From the NCBI RefSeq assembly GCF_018613535.1, contig NZ_JAGGQB010000015.1, forward strand, positions 27,603-91,602: a stretch of DNA of 64,000 nt, read 5' to 3'. This DNA is from Bacillus sp. ISL-51. Lineage in GTDB: Bacteria; Bacillota; Bacilli; Bacillales; Bacillaceae. The notes below the pieces were generated by a model, which was not told the DNA's origin, searched no databases, and was given only the letters and a program-made list of their open reading frames with translations. Made by a program: the position numbers and the translations under genes. Positions 45,986-56,800 of the stretch are shown here, piece after piece; position 1 is the first letter of the stretch; each line of letters starts with the position of its first letter.

Positions 45986-46382
45986 AAGGTTTCAGGAGTG
46001 AGCGCTTAAAAATGTCATCCTGAACGTAAATGCTGTCACAGTTCACGGCATCATCGGCGGCAAACACAAGGCCGAGCGGCGTTTCAAATTGAAGATCCGA
46101 AATGACGGAGCTTCTGACGCCGGCTGCTGCCGCGAGCTTCATATAAGGCGAATAGGCATGATAAGGAAGCTTTCCGTTTATATAAAGCACCGCTTTTGTG
46201 CGGCTCTTCAGCGCCCGCTTCACTTCTTCATACGGTGTCTTTTGCAGCACCTGCCCCTTCGTCAGGGCAATGATGACTCTTTCGCGAAGCGAGCCTAAAA
46301 ATAGATGGCGCTCATCCGGTTTTGTCTGAAGAGGACCGTACATTCCCTGCTGTAAATAAAGATCAACCGTTTTATCGCTCAT
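45984..46382 (-). CDS. yueI: DUF1694 protein YueI
   Basis: 132 residues, DUF1694/YueI family; DLYLQQGMYGPLQTKPDE and FLGSLRERV near the N terminus are characteristic. Function unknown. ATG at 46382 with GGAGGGACAGGCCG; an upstream ATG lacks support. Soluble, mixed alpha/beta. Confidence 0.87.
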   Translation of the reverse strand: MSDKTVDLYLQQGMYGPLQTKPDERHLFLGSLRERVIIALTKGQVLQKTPYEEVKRALKSRTKAVLYINGKLPYHAYSPYMKLAAAAGVRSSVISDLQFETPLGLVFAADDAVNCDSIYVQDDIFKRSLLKP

Positions 46383-46450
46383 CGGCCTGTCCCTCCTCTG
46401 CATGTTATATCATGATCGCCGCTGCCGGGCAGCGATAAACCCGTTTTTCT

Positions 46451-46699
46451 TTACATTTCAGTCACCCAGTGGGTGATTTTGCGCGCAAGCTCCAAAGCAG
46501 GCTCTTCTTCTGTCAGCTTGCTGAACGATTGGTGCAGTCTTTGCACGAGCGCATGTTTCTCTTCCTCGTAAGAAATGATTGTGCTCCATTCCAGCTCAGG
46601 AACGGCAACGAGGGTATGCTGCTCTTTTTTATTTTCATGCAGATACACATCGCCGATCATTCCGGCCGGCACGGTAATGTTCGCTTTTCTGATTTTCAT
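46451..46699 (-). CDS. yueH: YueH-like protein
   Basis: 82-residue YueH family protein, the family length; ends ELARKITHWVTEM. No catalytic motif visible; function unknown. AAAAGGAGAATTCTC precedes the ATG. Upstream of yueI on the same strand with 68 bp between. Confidence 0.85.
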   Translation of the reverse strand: MKIRKANITVPAGMIGDVYLHENKKEQHTLVAVPELEWSTIISYEEEKHALVQRLHQSFSKLTEEEPALELARKITHWVTEM

Positions 46700-46739
46700 G
46701 AGAATTCTCCTTTTAAAAAGACTGATTCTATTATACTAC

Positions 46740-46771
46740 AAAAAAGCAACAGCCTCCCAAAGGGAGGCTGT
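46740..46771 (-). terminator. yueG terminator
   Basis: Perfect 10-bp stem ACAGCCTCCC (46749-46758) / GGGAGGCTGT (46762-46771), AAA loop, T-rich tail on the minus strand. Confidence 0.88.
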
Positions 46772-46992
46772 CACCCGTTAAACCATTTCGGTTCGTCGAA
46801 CAGATCAATATCTTCGAAGAGCGTTTTGCTGAATTTATTATTGACTTTGGCAAAGTCGCCGGAATGAAACCACCCGGCTCCCGCGGCTGAGTGGTCCACG
46901 GCTTTTGGGGAGATCGCAAACACATCCCCGAAGCTCGCCGCGGCGTCTCCGTTTAAACTCATAATATAAATCGGTCCCACAATTGCAGGCAT
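46771..46992 (-). CDS. yueG: GerPA/GerPF-like spore germination protein YueG
   Basis: 73 residues of the small GerPA/GerPF family: starts [23 protein letters not shown] (short quote: [12 protein letters not shown]) with the family's [10 protein letters not shown] pattern. GerP proteins help germinants pass the spore coat. GGAGGTGTAGGGT precedes the ATG. Probably transcribed late in the mother cell, by analogy. Confidence 0.82.
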   Translation of the reverse strand: MPAIVGPIYIMSLNGDAAASFGDVFAISPKAVDHSAAGAGWFHSGDFAKVNNKFSKTLFEDIDLFDEPKWFNG

Positions 46993-47055
46993 ACCCTACA
47001 CCTCCGCCCTTATTTACAGCATTTTATGCGCTGAGCCGGGAGGTGTGCCCGTTTT

Positions 47056-48162
47056 TTATTTCGGCTTGCGGCTGTCTTCACGCTTAGAGCGCTGGCGCAG
47101 CCTGATGAGCCGGACGATATTTAAAACAAAGGCTTTTAAGACGGCGTAGACCGGCACGGCCAAAATCATGGCGAGAATGCCGCCGAAACTGCCTGCTCCG
47201 ACAAGCAGCAGAATAATGGTGAGCGGGTGGGTATTCAGCCGCTTCCCGATCACAAGCGGAGACAGCAGATTTCCATCAAGCTGCTGAACGACCACGACGA
47301 CGATAATCGCAAACAGCGCCTTCGCCGGCGAATCCATAAAAGCGATAATCACCGCCGGAGCCGCTCCCAGAAACGGCCCGAGATACGGGATGATATTGGT
47401 GACGGCAATCACCATCCCGAGAATTAACGCATACGGCAGACCGATGATCCAGTACCCGATAAAGCAAGCCGTTCCGACAAAGAGACAGATTAAGAGCTGG
47501 CCTTGAAAGTAAGCGGCCAATGTGACATATAAATCATTAAATATTTTCAAGCCTTCCGCCCGGTAGGAAGAAGGCAATATTTTAACCGCCAATCGCGGAA
47601 AACGCTGCCCGTCCTTCAGCATATAAAACAGAATAAACGGAACGGTAATCACGACAAGCGTAATATTCGTGACGACGCCGAAAACCGCAGAAAGGCTTGC
47701 GGTAATATTTTGCGGGAGGCTCTGTAAAAAGCCCGTCAGCGATTGCTGCATTTTTTCAATTGAGACAAAATCCTGCGTCATCATCCACGTAAACCATTTA
47801 GAATGGGATAACTCATTCGTTAAGCCTTGAATTTGATTGATATAATCAGGAAAATTGTTAAACAGCCCGGTGACCTGCGAGGCGACGATCGGGCCGATTG
47901 CAGCAAACATAAAAGCAATCAGGCCGATAAAAACCAAATAAATGAGCAGGATTGCCAGCGTCCGGGGAATTTTTTTCTCAAGCAGACGCACAATGGGATT
48001 AAAGATGAAAAATAAAATTCCTGAGATCAGGATCGGGAAAAACAGGGTTGTGATAAATCCGAAAAACGGCTGAAAAATAAACGATACTTTCGTTGAAACA
48101 TAAATAATGAGCAAAACGAGCAAAATTTGCAGCGTCCAAAAGTGGACCTTTGATTTCAACAA
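47056..48162 (-). CDS. yueF: AI-2E family transporter YueF
   Basis: 368-residue AI-2E (PerM-like) permease with about eight helices; central soluble region between helices 2-3 and 4; family motif ITNIIPYLGPFLGAAPA near residue 270. Members include quorum-signal exporters and Na+/H+ antiporters; substrate unknown. TTG start at 48162 chosen because ATAGGAGG ends 7 nt upstream. An upstream TTG precedes the ribosome site and is out. Confidence 0.86.
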   Translation of the reverse strand: MLKSKVHFWTLQILLVLLIIYVSTKVSFIFQPFFGFITTLFFPILISGILFFIFNPIVRLLEKKIPRTLAILLIYLVFIGLIAFMFAAIGPIVASQVTGLFNNFPDYINQIQGLTNELSHSKWFTWMMTQDFVSIEKMQQSLTGFLQSLPQNITASLSAVFGVVTNITLVVITVPFILFYMLKDGQRFPRLAVKILPSSYRAEGLKIFNDLYVTLAAYFQGQLLICLFVGTACFIGYWIIGLPYALILGMVIAVTNIIPYLGPFLGAAPAVIIAFMDSPAKALFAIIVVVVVQQLDGNLLSPLVIGKRLNTHPLTIILLLVGAGSFGGILAMILAVPVYAVLKAFVLNIVRLIRLRQRSKREDSRKPK

Positions 48163-48298
48163 GCTTTTTCCTCCTATTGTCAAGTGAACTTGTACTGTGA
48201 TTGTACCAAAAAAAAGCCTCGCGCATCTATGTATCTCAAAAAAGAAGACGCACCGGGGAATTGAAGGGCCGCCTCCGGTTTGCGCCTATTTCGGTTGA

Positions 48299-48535
48299 TT
48301 ACACCCGTTCAGTATAGTCAGGCATGACAGAAACCATGTGGCGGTTTCTGATATAAAACACATGATCGCAGTTTTCTTCGATGGCGATATGGTCAGGCGT
48401 GGCATCAATCAGCCGCCCCCTGAAGATACGTCTGACGGTTTGAATGATGAGCCTTGAGCCGATAAGCTTATGGATGGTCTGGTAAACATAAGGGTCTGCT
48501 AACGATACGATTTGCGGGCTTCCTTGATGGGCCAT
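48299..48535 (-). CDS. yuzF: DUF2642 protein YuzF
   Basis: 78-residue DUF2642 protein, all beta; YQTIHKLIGSRLIIQTVR and GRLIDATPDHIAIEE resemble spore-coat proteins of the CotP/YuzF type. Matches B. subtilis YuzF in length and place. AAGGGGATCAGCGAAA precedes the ATG. Function unknown. Confidence 0.84.
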   Translation of the reverse strand: MAHQGSPQIVSLADPYVYQTIHKLIGSRLIIQTVRRIFRGRLIDATPDHIAIEENCDHVFYIRNRHMVSVMPDYTERV

Positions 48536-48674
48536 TTTCGCTGATCCCCTTTACTATGTTTTCCATCAGCATATGCAGCAGACAAAGAATATGACACAGT
48601 ACGTCTTATAGGGGCAAAAAGGTAATAGGAAAATTGCGGAGTTATGTAAAAGCGGAAAAGGCCGCAGGAGAGGC

Positions 48675-49205
48675 CTATACTGTCTTTCTTATGGGATATT
48701 GGGCTTGGTCAATTAACTGATCAAGCTTTTGGATTTGTTTAAGCGCGGCCGTATGGCCGATTTGGCGGTAGTGATGGCGGCCGCCCGGTTCTTCATCCAG
48801 TTCATCCGCTTTTTTCACAATTTGCTGGAGCGTATTCTTGTCCAGTTCGCCCTCAGGCAGATAGGAATCGGTATGAAGCAGAATCGCCAGCGCAATTTCC
48901 TTCGCCGCTTTCGGTTCTTCACCGAGCCGTATGAGCAGCTTATGCGCCCGTTCCGCACCTTTAATGGCATGGATATCGTTTCTTCTGTACTTCTCATAAT
49001 CCCATTTGCCGTCTGTGTACCATTCATAATGGCCGACGTCATGCAGTAAAGCCGCTTTCGCCGCAAGATCCGGGCTGACGCCTGCTTTTACGGCCAGACG
49101 ATATGCATGAAACGCGCAGGCTATCGCATGGGCGACTCCGGAGCGCTGTAAATATTTTTGTGCGATTGGATGGGTGAAGACATCCATTAACGTAACATTT
49201 CTCAT
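48675..49205 (-). CDS. yueE: HD-domain phosphohydrolase YueE
   Basis: 176 residues, HD superfamily; metal ligands in HAIACAFHAYRLAVKAG (His), ALLHDVGHYEW (HD) and LLHTDSYLPEGE region are present. Putative metal-dependent phosphohydrolase; substrate unknown. ATAAGGAGGGG precedes the ATG at 49205. Confidence 0.86.
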   Translation of the reverse strand: MRNVTLMDVFTHPIAQKYLQRSGVAHAIACAFHAYRLAVKAGVSPDLAAKAALLHDVGHYEWYTDGKWDYEKYRRNDIHAIKGAERAHKLLIRLGEEPKAAKEIALAILLHTDSYLPEGELDKNTLQQIVKKADELDEEPGGRHHYRQIGHTAALKQIQKLDQLIDQAQYPIRKTV

Positions 49206-49363
49206 GGAAACCCCTCCTTATATATATTTTTAGAATCCTAACATAAATTGAGAAGAAACTCAATTCATCTGTTACATCAGCCGTTCGCATCCCCTCTATT
49301 TTTTATACCCCTTGTACAGGGTTTCAGTCATTATATGCATGAATATTGCAAAATGATTGGGCA

Positions 49364-49392
49364 AATAAAAAAAGAGCAGTTTGAACTGCTCT
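49364..49392 (-). terminator. yueD terminator, end of the yuk-yue operon
   Basis: AGAGCAGTT (49373-49381) / AACTGCTCT (49384-49392), then T7 on the minus strand. The only strong terminator after the yukE operon. Confidence 0.85.
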
Positions 49393-50122
49393 ATAAAAAT
49401 TCTTTTATGTCATATATCCGGCCGTTTTCCACTTCACCTGAAATCAGCGAGTGAATGACACCGGCGATATATTCCGGGCTGCGCAGACTTTTTGTTTCTT
49501 TCAGATTGCGGAACCGTTCGATATCATGAAAATCTTCTTTCGATGAGGAACGGATGACGCCTTGCATGTCTGTATCCATAACGCCCGGCGAGAATGAAAT
49601 CATGTGTGCCGGAAGCTCTTCATCCTCTTGTTCAAGCCCGAATGTTCTCGTAAACATATCAAGCCCCGCTTTTGAGCTGCAATACGCGCTCCATCCTTTG
49701 TAAGGGTTTTTCGCCGCACCTGATGTGATGTTTACGATCGTTTTCTTTCCGCTGAATGCTTCAAAACGCTTCGCAAACATTTGGCTGAGCAAAACGGGGG
49801 CCGTCAGATTAAGGGTGTAGTGGCGCTCCAACTCTTCCATGGAAGCCTCTTTCGCCCGCTTGATCGGCGCTACCATCCCGGCGTTATTGATTAGTGTGAC
49901 GGCCGTGTACCGTTCCCGCTGAACCTGATCGAGTATCGCTTTCATTTGGCGCTCAGTGTCTGCCAGATTCGTCAAATCAACGCTGTATTCTGTCAGCCCT
50001 TCGCGTTTCTCCCCGCTTACCGTTCTGGATAACGCCGATACTTCATGGCCTTCTTTGAGCGCCTGCTCCGTAAGTGCGCGGCCCAAGCCTTTTGAGGCGC
50101 CTGTAATAAGAAAAAACTGCAT
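49391..50122 (-). CDS. yueD: Benzil reductase ((S)-benzoin forming) YueD, SDR family
   Basis: 243-residue short-chain dehydrogenase. Cofactor motif ITGASKGLGRAL at the N terminus, NNAG at ~85, catalytic Ser then YCSSK (YxxxK) at ~155. B. subtilis/B. cereus YueD reduces benzil to (S)-benzoin with NADPH in vitro; the natural substrate is unknown. AAAGGAGGATTTTC upstream. Last gene of the type VII operon but with no obvious role in secretion. Confidence 0.88.
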   Translation of the reverse strand: MQFFLITGASKGLGRALTEQALKEGHEVSALSRTVSGEKREGLTEYSVDLTNLADTERQMKAILDQVQRERYTAVTLINNAGMVAPIKRAKEASMEELERHYTLNLTAPVLLSQMFAKRFEAFSGKKTIVNITSGAAKNPYKGWSAYCSSKAGLDMFTRTFGLEQEDEELPAHMISFSPGVMDTDMQGVIRSSSKEDFHDIERFRNLKETKSLRSPEYIAGVIHSLISGEVENGRIYDIKEFL

Positions 50123-50146
50123 GAAAATCCTCCTTTTTTTCTTATT

Positions 50147-50671
50147 CTACGTTCTGCCCCTGCGGAAATACAAGCGATCCGTCTGCGGTTTGGACTTTTC
50201 CTGCACCGTAACTTTCGGAATCAGATAGACAATCGCGGCGATACCGAGCAGGATCAAAACAGAATAAATAACGGGAAGCAAAAAGGATGTCTTCTCTTCT
50301 TCTCTTTCAATTTCAGAGGTATGCTGCACTGCCGGCTCTGAAAAGGCAATTCCCAGTTTCTTTGATTGCGCAGTGATCGTATTCGGTTCGATGTCTGATG
50401 ATGTGAACAGGCTTGATATCAATTTTTTATCCTGATTTTCGGCCGGTTTCTCAAACGTGATGTCCCTTTGTTCTTTTGGGAGCGCCGTTTTTTCCTCGGA
50501 ATAGGCATCATCGTGCAAATAATTCGTACGAATCTCTATGTCTTTCTTTTCATATTCATTCGGCTTGACGTCGGTATTTTCCTCAGTCTTAGCAAGAGCA
50601 GCGGGTATGAAAAGGAAAAAGGAGAGCATAAAAAGCATGATCCCCTTTTCCATTTGTTTTTTACGCTTCAT
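50147..50671 (-). CDS. yueC: Type VII secretion protein EssA-like YueC
   Basis: 174 residues: N-terminal signal/anchor ([18 protein letters not shown]), an extracytoplasmic charged middle, and a C-terminal helix ([23 protein letters not shown]; part: [18 protein letters not shown]) before a basic tail. Position and topology match EssA. ATG at 50671 overlaps the yueB stop by 11 bp; an internal ATG at 50653 is possible, neither has a strong ribosome site, suggesting coupling. Confidence 0.82.
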   Translation of the reverse strand: MKRKKQMEKGIMLFMLSFFLFIPAALAKTEENTDVKPNEYEKKDIEIRTNYLHDDAYSEEKTALPKEQRDITFEKPAENQDKKLISSLFTSSDIEPNTITAQSKKLGIAFSEPAVQHTSEIEREEEKTSFLLPVIYSVLILLGIAAIVYLIPKVTVQEKSKPQTDRLYFRRGRT

Positions 50672-53600
50672 AAGATTGATCGCTTTCTTCCGTTTTTTCC
50701 GTAATCAGGCGAAGAATCAGCGGAAGCGCCGCTGTGATCAGCGTAATGATCAGCAAGACGGTGATTCCCATCGTAAACAGATGGCCCGTTCCGTATTGAA
50801 TATCAATATAGATTTTAGAAACAGGGCTGTCAAAGCTGAAGTTCGGCATAATCAGATCGATCAGCGGCGCCACGTAAAACAGAATCAGCGCGGATGATGC
50901 GATCCATCCGGAGATCGATCCGAAGATAAAGGCTGCCCGGATAAAAGCTGAACTTGCGGCCAAAAGCAGAATGGTAAAGACTGACCATTTAATCGTCTGA
51001 TCGTCCGGAAGCGAGTAAATATTCAAACCGAACAAACTGATCATCAGGCCGACAAGGATATTTAAGATGCCAAACAGCGCACCTTTTACCAGAAGCGGCG
51101 CATTTTGATAATACGAGCTGAAATAACCGATCAGAAGGCTGCTGATCAGGACAATGACCAAAATGACAACCGGCGGAACGTTTTGGGTGTGTTCTTCCGG
51201 CACCTCGCCGCTGATTTTAAGCGGATTGGCCAAATAATCGTAAACGTATCCGTTCTCCTGCCCGTCAACGAGCGCATTTCCTAAAATGCCGTAGACATCA
51301 TTTCTGATCAGTTTCGTTGAATCCACGTTTTTACCCCAATTACTGTTGAGGGTATCGGCTTTATGCTGCACATCATTTACGCTTTGCTGCATGTTGTCGG
51401 TGTAGCTGATGATGCCTGACTGGCGTTCCGATAGATGACCCATCGTGTCTGATATTTGCAGCACTTCGCGGCCGACGGTATCCTGAGCGCTCAGTGCCAT
51501 CGTACCGGTTAAACCGTTTTCGTTAAATACTGCCGCTTCCTGCACGGCGCCTTTTGCGAGCTGATCTGCTGCATTGGCGGCGCTTTCTGAAATTTTTGCA
51601 AGCTCATTGAGCACTCCCGATTGTTCATCTCTGATATAGCTGTTGTAGTTATCAGTGAATTCGGTCATGCCGCTGATGAAATGATTGATGTCTTCATCGG
51701 TTTGCATCTTGTTGTTTTTCAGATTTTCCCAGCTTGCCGTTTCTTCCGGTTTAATGGCGAGGACGGATTGGACTTCGCCTTGCTGGGCTCTCAGCACCCT
51801 GTTTTTCACATCGGGCAGTGAGCCTGCGTCAAGAGAATGATAAAGCGTCGCCTCGTACAAAGATAAATCATTATAGTAGCTCATTAAATCTGATATCTTT
51901 TTCGTATTGATGTCGGCGGCAAATATTCGCTGCAAATCTGATTTGCGGCCATCGTCCAGTGACGGGTAATGCAGAATATTTTGTTCAACGCTTCGAATCA
52001 TCCTATAGACGGTATCGAAGTCTTGATTTCTTTTTTCTTGTGCTTGTTCAAGCTTACGCTGTAATTTTTCCGCTTGGTCTTTTAAGGAATCAATTTGCTC
52101 TTTAAGCTTCGTGATTTCATCATCAAGATCATCGAGACGTTTTTTCAGCTCTTCATTATGAGATTGCTGTTTGTCTTGGAGTTCTTTTTCAATTTGCTGA
52201 ATTCGTTCGGCAGCTTGATTCAGTCTTTCTTTTGCCTTTGACAGGTCTGTACCGCCGTCTCCGTCTGTTCCGTTATCATCCGTTCCATTTTCATCAGCAA
52301 GCGGGATGACGCTGAGAGGGGTTTTGGCGGATGCGGTTTGGACGGTTTTGGTCTGATGGTCATCTGTTTTATCGGAAGATGATTGCTTGTCTTCTTGTCC
52401 TGAATCCTGGCTGTTTGTGCCGCCTGTTTTTTCGTCCTCAGCAGGCACCGTTGCATTTCCGTCATTTTGATCGGGATTTCCAGTGTTATCCTGATCGGTG
52501 TTTTCACCGTCATTCGTATTACCTGGTTCCCCCGGCTCCGGTTGTTCTTTCCCCGTCTCTTTCAATCCTTCAGAAATATCATTGATTTCAGCGGCAATGT
52601 TATTCAATTCTTCACGCTGATCGTCTAAATCAATTTTCAGCTCGCCGGGTTTTTCTTCTTCCGGTTTTTCTTCTTCTTTCGGTTTATCTGAGCCGTCATC
52701 TCCCGGATTCTCTTCCGGAACGCTTAAATATTGGCGATCCCTTTTCATGATCGTTTGAATGCTGTTCAGCGTTTCAAATCTTGATTGGGCTTTATATTGG
52801 GTCAAATAGTTGTCCAATAAATTAGATTGAATGTTTGCCATGCCGAATTCCTGCTGAGGCACCTGCTCTTCTCTCACCTGTTGGGCGGCCGCAATCGCTG
52901 AGCCGGTTTGGCCCAGCTGTGTTTTTGCCTGGTTTATGCCTGTGGCCAGTCCGCTCATGAGAGTGCTGAATTGGTTGGCGGCCTGCTGCGCTTTAATGGC
53001 GTTCAGTCCGGTTGTGATTTGCTGCTGATTTTGTTCCTGGGCTGCCAGCAGCAGTTTTTTCTGGTTTTCTTGATATTGTTTGTATCGTTCAACTGTATCG
53101 GCAAAATCTTTAAGTGTGTTTTTTGCTTCGTCAGCTGCGGACAATTTTTCTTTTGACGTGCCCTGCGCCTCATTCATTGATGCTTTCAATTCGTCAATTA
53201 AGTCTTTTTGCCGCTTGATTTCACCTGCCAGGTCATTGGAGCTTGGCTTATAAAAGTTGTACATAACGTTTTGGAATTCTGATTCTTTATTGACGATCTT
53301 GTCAAATTCGCCTCTGACATTGTTCACTTTTTGCGAGACAAAATTCCAATACAAGGCCGACATTTTTTTATTCATTGATTTTTGTGCGTCCTCAAGCTCG
53401 CGCTGCACTTTTTCTTTGTTGACGGCATTCAGGTTGCTTTGAATGCTGAATGTCAGTGCGGCTTTTTGCGGACGCTCCTTGTCATAACTCAAAATGTCTT
53501 TTGAAAAATCAGAGGGAATATAGACGATGGCGTCGTATTTCTTTGCCGCCAAACCGTTTTCCGCCGCGCTCCGGTTGACGACCGTCCAAGAATAATCCGG

Positions 53601-53840
53601 ACGGTCACCGAGAGCGGCTGCCACTTCTTTGCCGAAATGGACGGATTGCGGCTGTTCGCCGTCCGCTTCCGTTTCCTCATTTAACCCGGTGTCTTCATTT
53701 ACGACCGCGATTTGGCGTGTGGCATTTATCTTTTGTTTCGTCGGGTCATCGCCGATAAACCGGAAAAACAGCACCGGCAGCAGCAAAATGATGATGACCG
53801 CGGCTATTAATTTCATCAGGCTTTTTCGTTGTTCCGTCAT
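50661..53840 (-). CDS. yueB: Type VII secretion membrane protein YueB (EsaA; phage SPP1 receptor)
   Basis: 1059 residues. One N-terminal helix (~10-28), a very large extracytoplasmic domain (~30-875), then five C-terminal helices (~878-1050). EsaA/Pip family; essential for YukE secretion and the SPP1 receptor in B. subtilis. The ectodomain has long coiled coils (e.g. [19 protein letters not shown]) and a Pro/Glu/Asp/Asn/Gly-rich stretch at ~370-540. ATG overlaps the yukB stop (ATGA) after GGGAGG. Confidence 0.93.
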   Translation of the reverse strand: MTEQRKSLMKLIAAVIIILLLPVLFFRFIGDDPTKQKINATRQIAVVNEDTGLNEETEADGEQPQSVHFGKEVAAALGDRPDYSWTVVNRSAAENGLAAKKYDAIVYIPSDFSKDILSYDKERPQKAALTFSIQSNLNAVNKEKVQRELEDAQKSMNKKMSALYWNFVSQKVNNVRGEFDKIVNKESEFQNVMYNFYKPSSNDLAGEIKRQKDLIDELKASMNEAQGTSKEKLSAADEAKNTLKDFADTVERYKQYQENQKKLLLAAQEQNQQQITTGLNAIKAQQAANQFSTLMSGLATGINQAKTQLGQTGSAIAAAQQVREEQVPQQEFGMANIQSNLLDNYLTQYKAQSRFETLNSIQTIMKRDRQYLSVPEENPGDDGSDKPKEEEKPEEEKPGELKIDLDDQREELNNIAAEINDISEGLKETGKEQPEPGEPGNTNDGENTDQDNTGNPDQNDGNATVPAEDEKTGGTNSQDSGQEDKQSSSDKTDDHQTKTVQTASAKTPLSVIPLADENGTDDNGTDGDGGTDLSKAKERLNQAAERIQQIEKELQDKQQSHNEELKKRLDDLDDEITKLKEQIDSLKDQAEKLQRKLEQAQEKRNQDFDTVYRMIRSVEQNILHYPSLDDGRKSDLQRIFAADINTKKISDLMSYYNDLSLYEATLYHSLDAGSLPDVKNRVLRAQQGEVQSVLAIKPEETASWENLKNNKMQTDEDINHFISGMTEFTDNYNSYIRDEQSGVLNELAKISESAANAADQLAKGAVQEAAVFNENGLTGTMALSAQDTVGREVLQISDTMGHLSERQSGIISYTDNMQQSVNDVQHKADTLNSNWGKNVDSTKLIRNDVYGILGNALVDGQENGYVYDYLANPLKISGEVPEEHTQNVPPVVILVIVLISSLLIGYFSSYYQNAPLLVKGALFGILNILVGLMISLFGLNIYSLPDDQTIKWSVFTILLLAASSAFIRAAFIFGSISGWIASSALILFYVAPLIDLIMPNFSFDSPVSKIYIDIQYGTGHLFTMGITVLLIITLITAALPLILRLITEKTEESDQSYEA

Positions 53841-56800
53841 CTAACAGCCTCCCTTTCCGCAGAACATAAAGGAATTTGAATTTTTTGCTCCTTCCCGTTT
53901 TCAACCAAGTAGCCGAAGCCCGGCTGAATGTCCGGTTCCTGCCGCTGATAAGGCAGCGGAATCACATTTTGTTCGGATTTTTTCACAAGCAGCATCGCAT
54001 GGCGTATCTGCTTCATTTCCGTCGTTAAGGAGTCATAGCCTTTTGAGAATTCGCTGTGATTGCCTGCCGGGATGAAGCTGAAGCCTACGTGCGCGTACGA
54101 TTTCATAAACATCGCCAGCGTGTCCTGAATGGAGGTATCGATCGTCTGCTGGAACCTCGTAATGCCGTCTGCCATCAACACGACCGGAGAAAAGCTGAGC
54201 TTGTGCACATCGCCATGCTTAACGGCCTGCGCGTACAGCGCTTCCCGCTCTTTGAAGATGTATTCGGCCGTTGCGATCCACTCCTTCACGTCTTCTTTTG
54301 TATCCAAATAGCTGACGTTTGTTTCCCGCGCATAATGTGAAAGCCCGCGGTCAATGGAGTCGAACAGGCCAATCAGTTCTGTCTCTTCACGCAGCAGGTG
54401 TTCAATCATCACTTTCATGACATTTGTTTTGCCGCGCTGTGTCTGGCCTAAAATGAGACAGTGCTTATGTTTCCCGAGATCAAAATACACAGGGCTGACT
54501 TTTTCCTCATGAAGCCCGAGAGGAATTCGAAACGGCTCCCTGTCCGGACCGAGACGGAGCGAGAATTCTTTTGCCGACAGCATATCCGGAAGCATCGGAA
54601 TCGGCGCCGGCCCCGGTTTTCCTGCATGGCGCTCTGCTAACGCCTGAACATCGCTTTTCAGCGTTTGGAACATCTCGAGATCATTTTCCGCATCAGCAGG
54701 AAGAAGCATTTGCGCGAAATACAGTTCTTCTTTTTGAATCATGACGCGGCCAGGGATCGGTTCGAGGCTGAATGGCGGACGCCCGTAAATGGAATAACCT
54801 TCGGATTGGTCCATTAAATAGTGGACAGCTTTTGTTTTTAAGTTGTTTAAAAGCGACTGGCGGACGGCGTTTACCCTTGTTGCGGTGAGCAGGAAGTAAA
54901 TGCCTAAGCTTTGCCCGTCGCGGGAAATCTGAATGAATTCCGATTCTAATTCATGCATTTCGTCTTTTACGATATCAAAGTTATCAATTGCCATAAAAAT
55001 AAACGGAAGCTCTTCTTCGCTGAGCGAATTGTACATTTTGATATGGCTGACTTCTTTTTCCCTGAACAGCCGTTTTCGGTGTTCGATTTCTTCCTTGATG
55101 CGGATCATGAATTTTTCGATCTTTCTCATTTGATCCATTAAGAAATAGTCAGCAGTATGCGGGAGCTTCGCCAATGGCAGAAGCGTGCCGTTTCCGAAGT
55201 CAAAGATGTACATATGCAATTGCTCCGGCGTGTATCCTTCCGCAAAGTTCATCAGGAAGGTGATCGCAGCTACTGACTTCCCGTAGCCGGACGAGCCGAA
55301 AATACCGATGTTGCCGTCATCCATCATCGTATAAGCGAGCGGGGCCTGTCTTTGCTGATCAGGCTCATCAATATACGCAATGAAGAAACGGTCTTTTTCT
55401 TCCACCGGAAAAAGAGTGCGCGGTATGCGTTCAGCAAGCGGCGGAAGCCACGGGCTCGGCAGTCTTTCAATGCCCATTTCTTTTTGAATGCGTTCTATTT
55501 CATCAACCACTGCTTCTATCTCAGCTGGCGCATCTTTTTTCGCCAGTTCGTCTGTATCGACTTCTGAGAGCGGAATCAAGCCCGTATCGGTAACAATTGC
55601 GATGTCATCCTCCGTGCCGTACACATCCTCCATATAAGGCGCACCGCTCCATGCGGACTGGAACTGCTCGTACACTTCGTTATTGCCGACCTGCAAATAT
55701 CCGCGTCCGGTCACGGTAATATTCGCCGCATCGCTGTTTTTCAAAATTTCTTTACTGTCGCTTGCATCCTGCACCTTCAGCGCAACTTTAAATCGCGAGT
55801 TGCTCCAAATCTGGTCATCAATGATGCCGCCAGGTTTTTGTGTTGCAAGTATTAAATGCACGCCAAGGCTTCGCCCGATGCGCGCGGCGCTGACAAGCTC
55901 TCTGATAAAGTCGGGCTCTTCGCTTTTCAGCTCGGCAAATTCATCTGAAATTAAAAACAGGTGCGGCATAGGAATCTCCGCTTCTCCCTGTTTATACAGC
56001 TTTGTATAGTCGTTGATGTGATTCACGCGATATTGGTCAAACAAGCGCTGCCGTTTTTTCAGCTCGCTTTTAATTGAAGCAAGCGCCCGGATACTGAAGT
56101 TCTTGCTTCCTTCGATATTGGTGATCGTACCGAGCAGATGAGGCATTTTACGAAACGGCTGTGCCATTCCTCCGCCTTTATAGTCAATCAGTAAAAATGC
56201 AGCTTCATGCGGATGGAAATGAACGGCCAGTGACAGGATGTACGTTTGGAGAAACTCACTTTTCCCGGAACCCGTCGTTCCCGCCAGCAATCCGTGCGGT
56301 CCGTGGGCTTTTTCGTGCAGGTTTAAATACACGATGTCATCTTTTCCTTTGTAGCCGATCGGAACGGACAGCGATTTCGCTGATTCACTCGTCTGCCATT
56401 TCTGCCTGATGCCGATTTCTTTTACTTCTTTTGCATGAAACAGCTCTAAAAATGAGACCGTTTCAGGGATGGAGTTTGTCATCCCGACTTGATGCTGTAA
56501 TGTCCGCAGTGTTCGGGCAAACCGTTCATTGTTTTGCCGTTCATGCTTGTCCAGCCTAAACGGAAGCTGCACCGCTTTTTTCTTTTGAATGAGAATATCT
56601 CCTTCATCTTCATTAATGTAGCGGACGAGGGTGTGAATGTTTTCTGACAGACTTTCCTTCGTTTCCGCGGCGATGATGGCTGAGATGCCGAGATGCTCAT
56701 GGCGGCCTTCGATATATTCTAAAATGACGTGCTCTGAAATCAGCTGCTGGTTTGTGATGACAAATATAAAATGCGGCTGGAAGACGAGTTTTTCTTTGTC

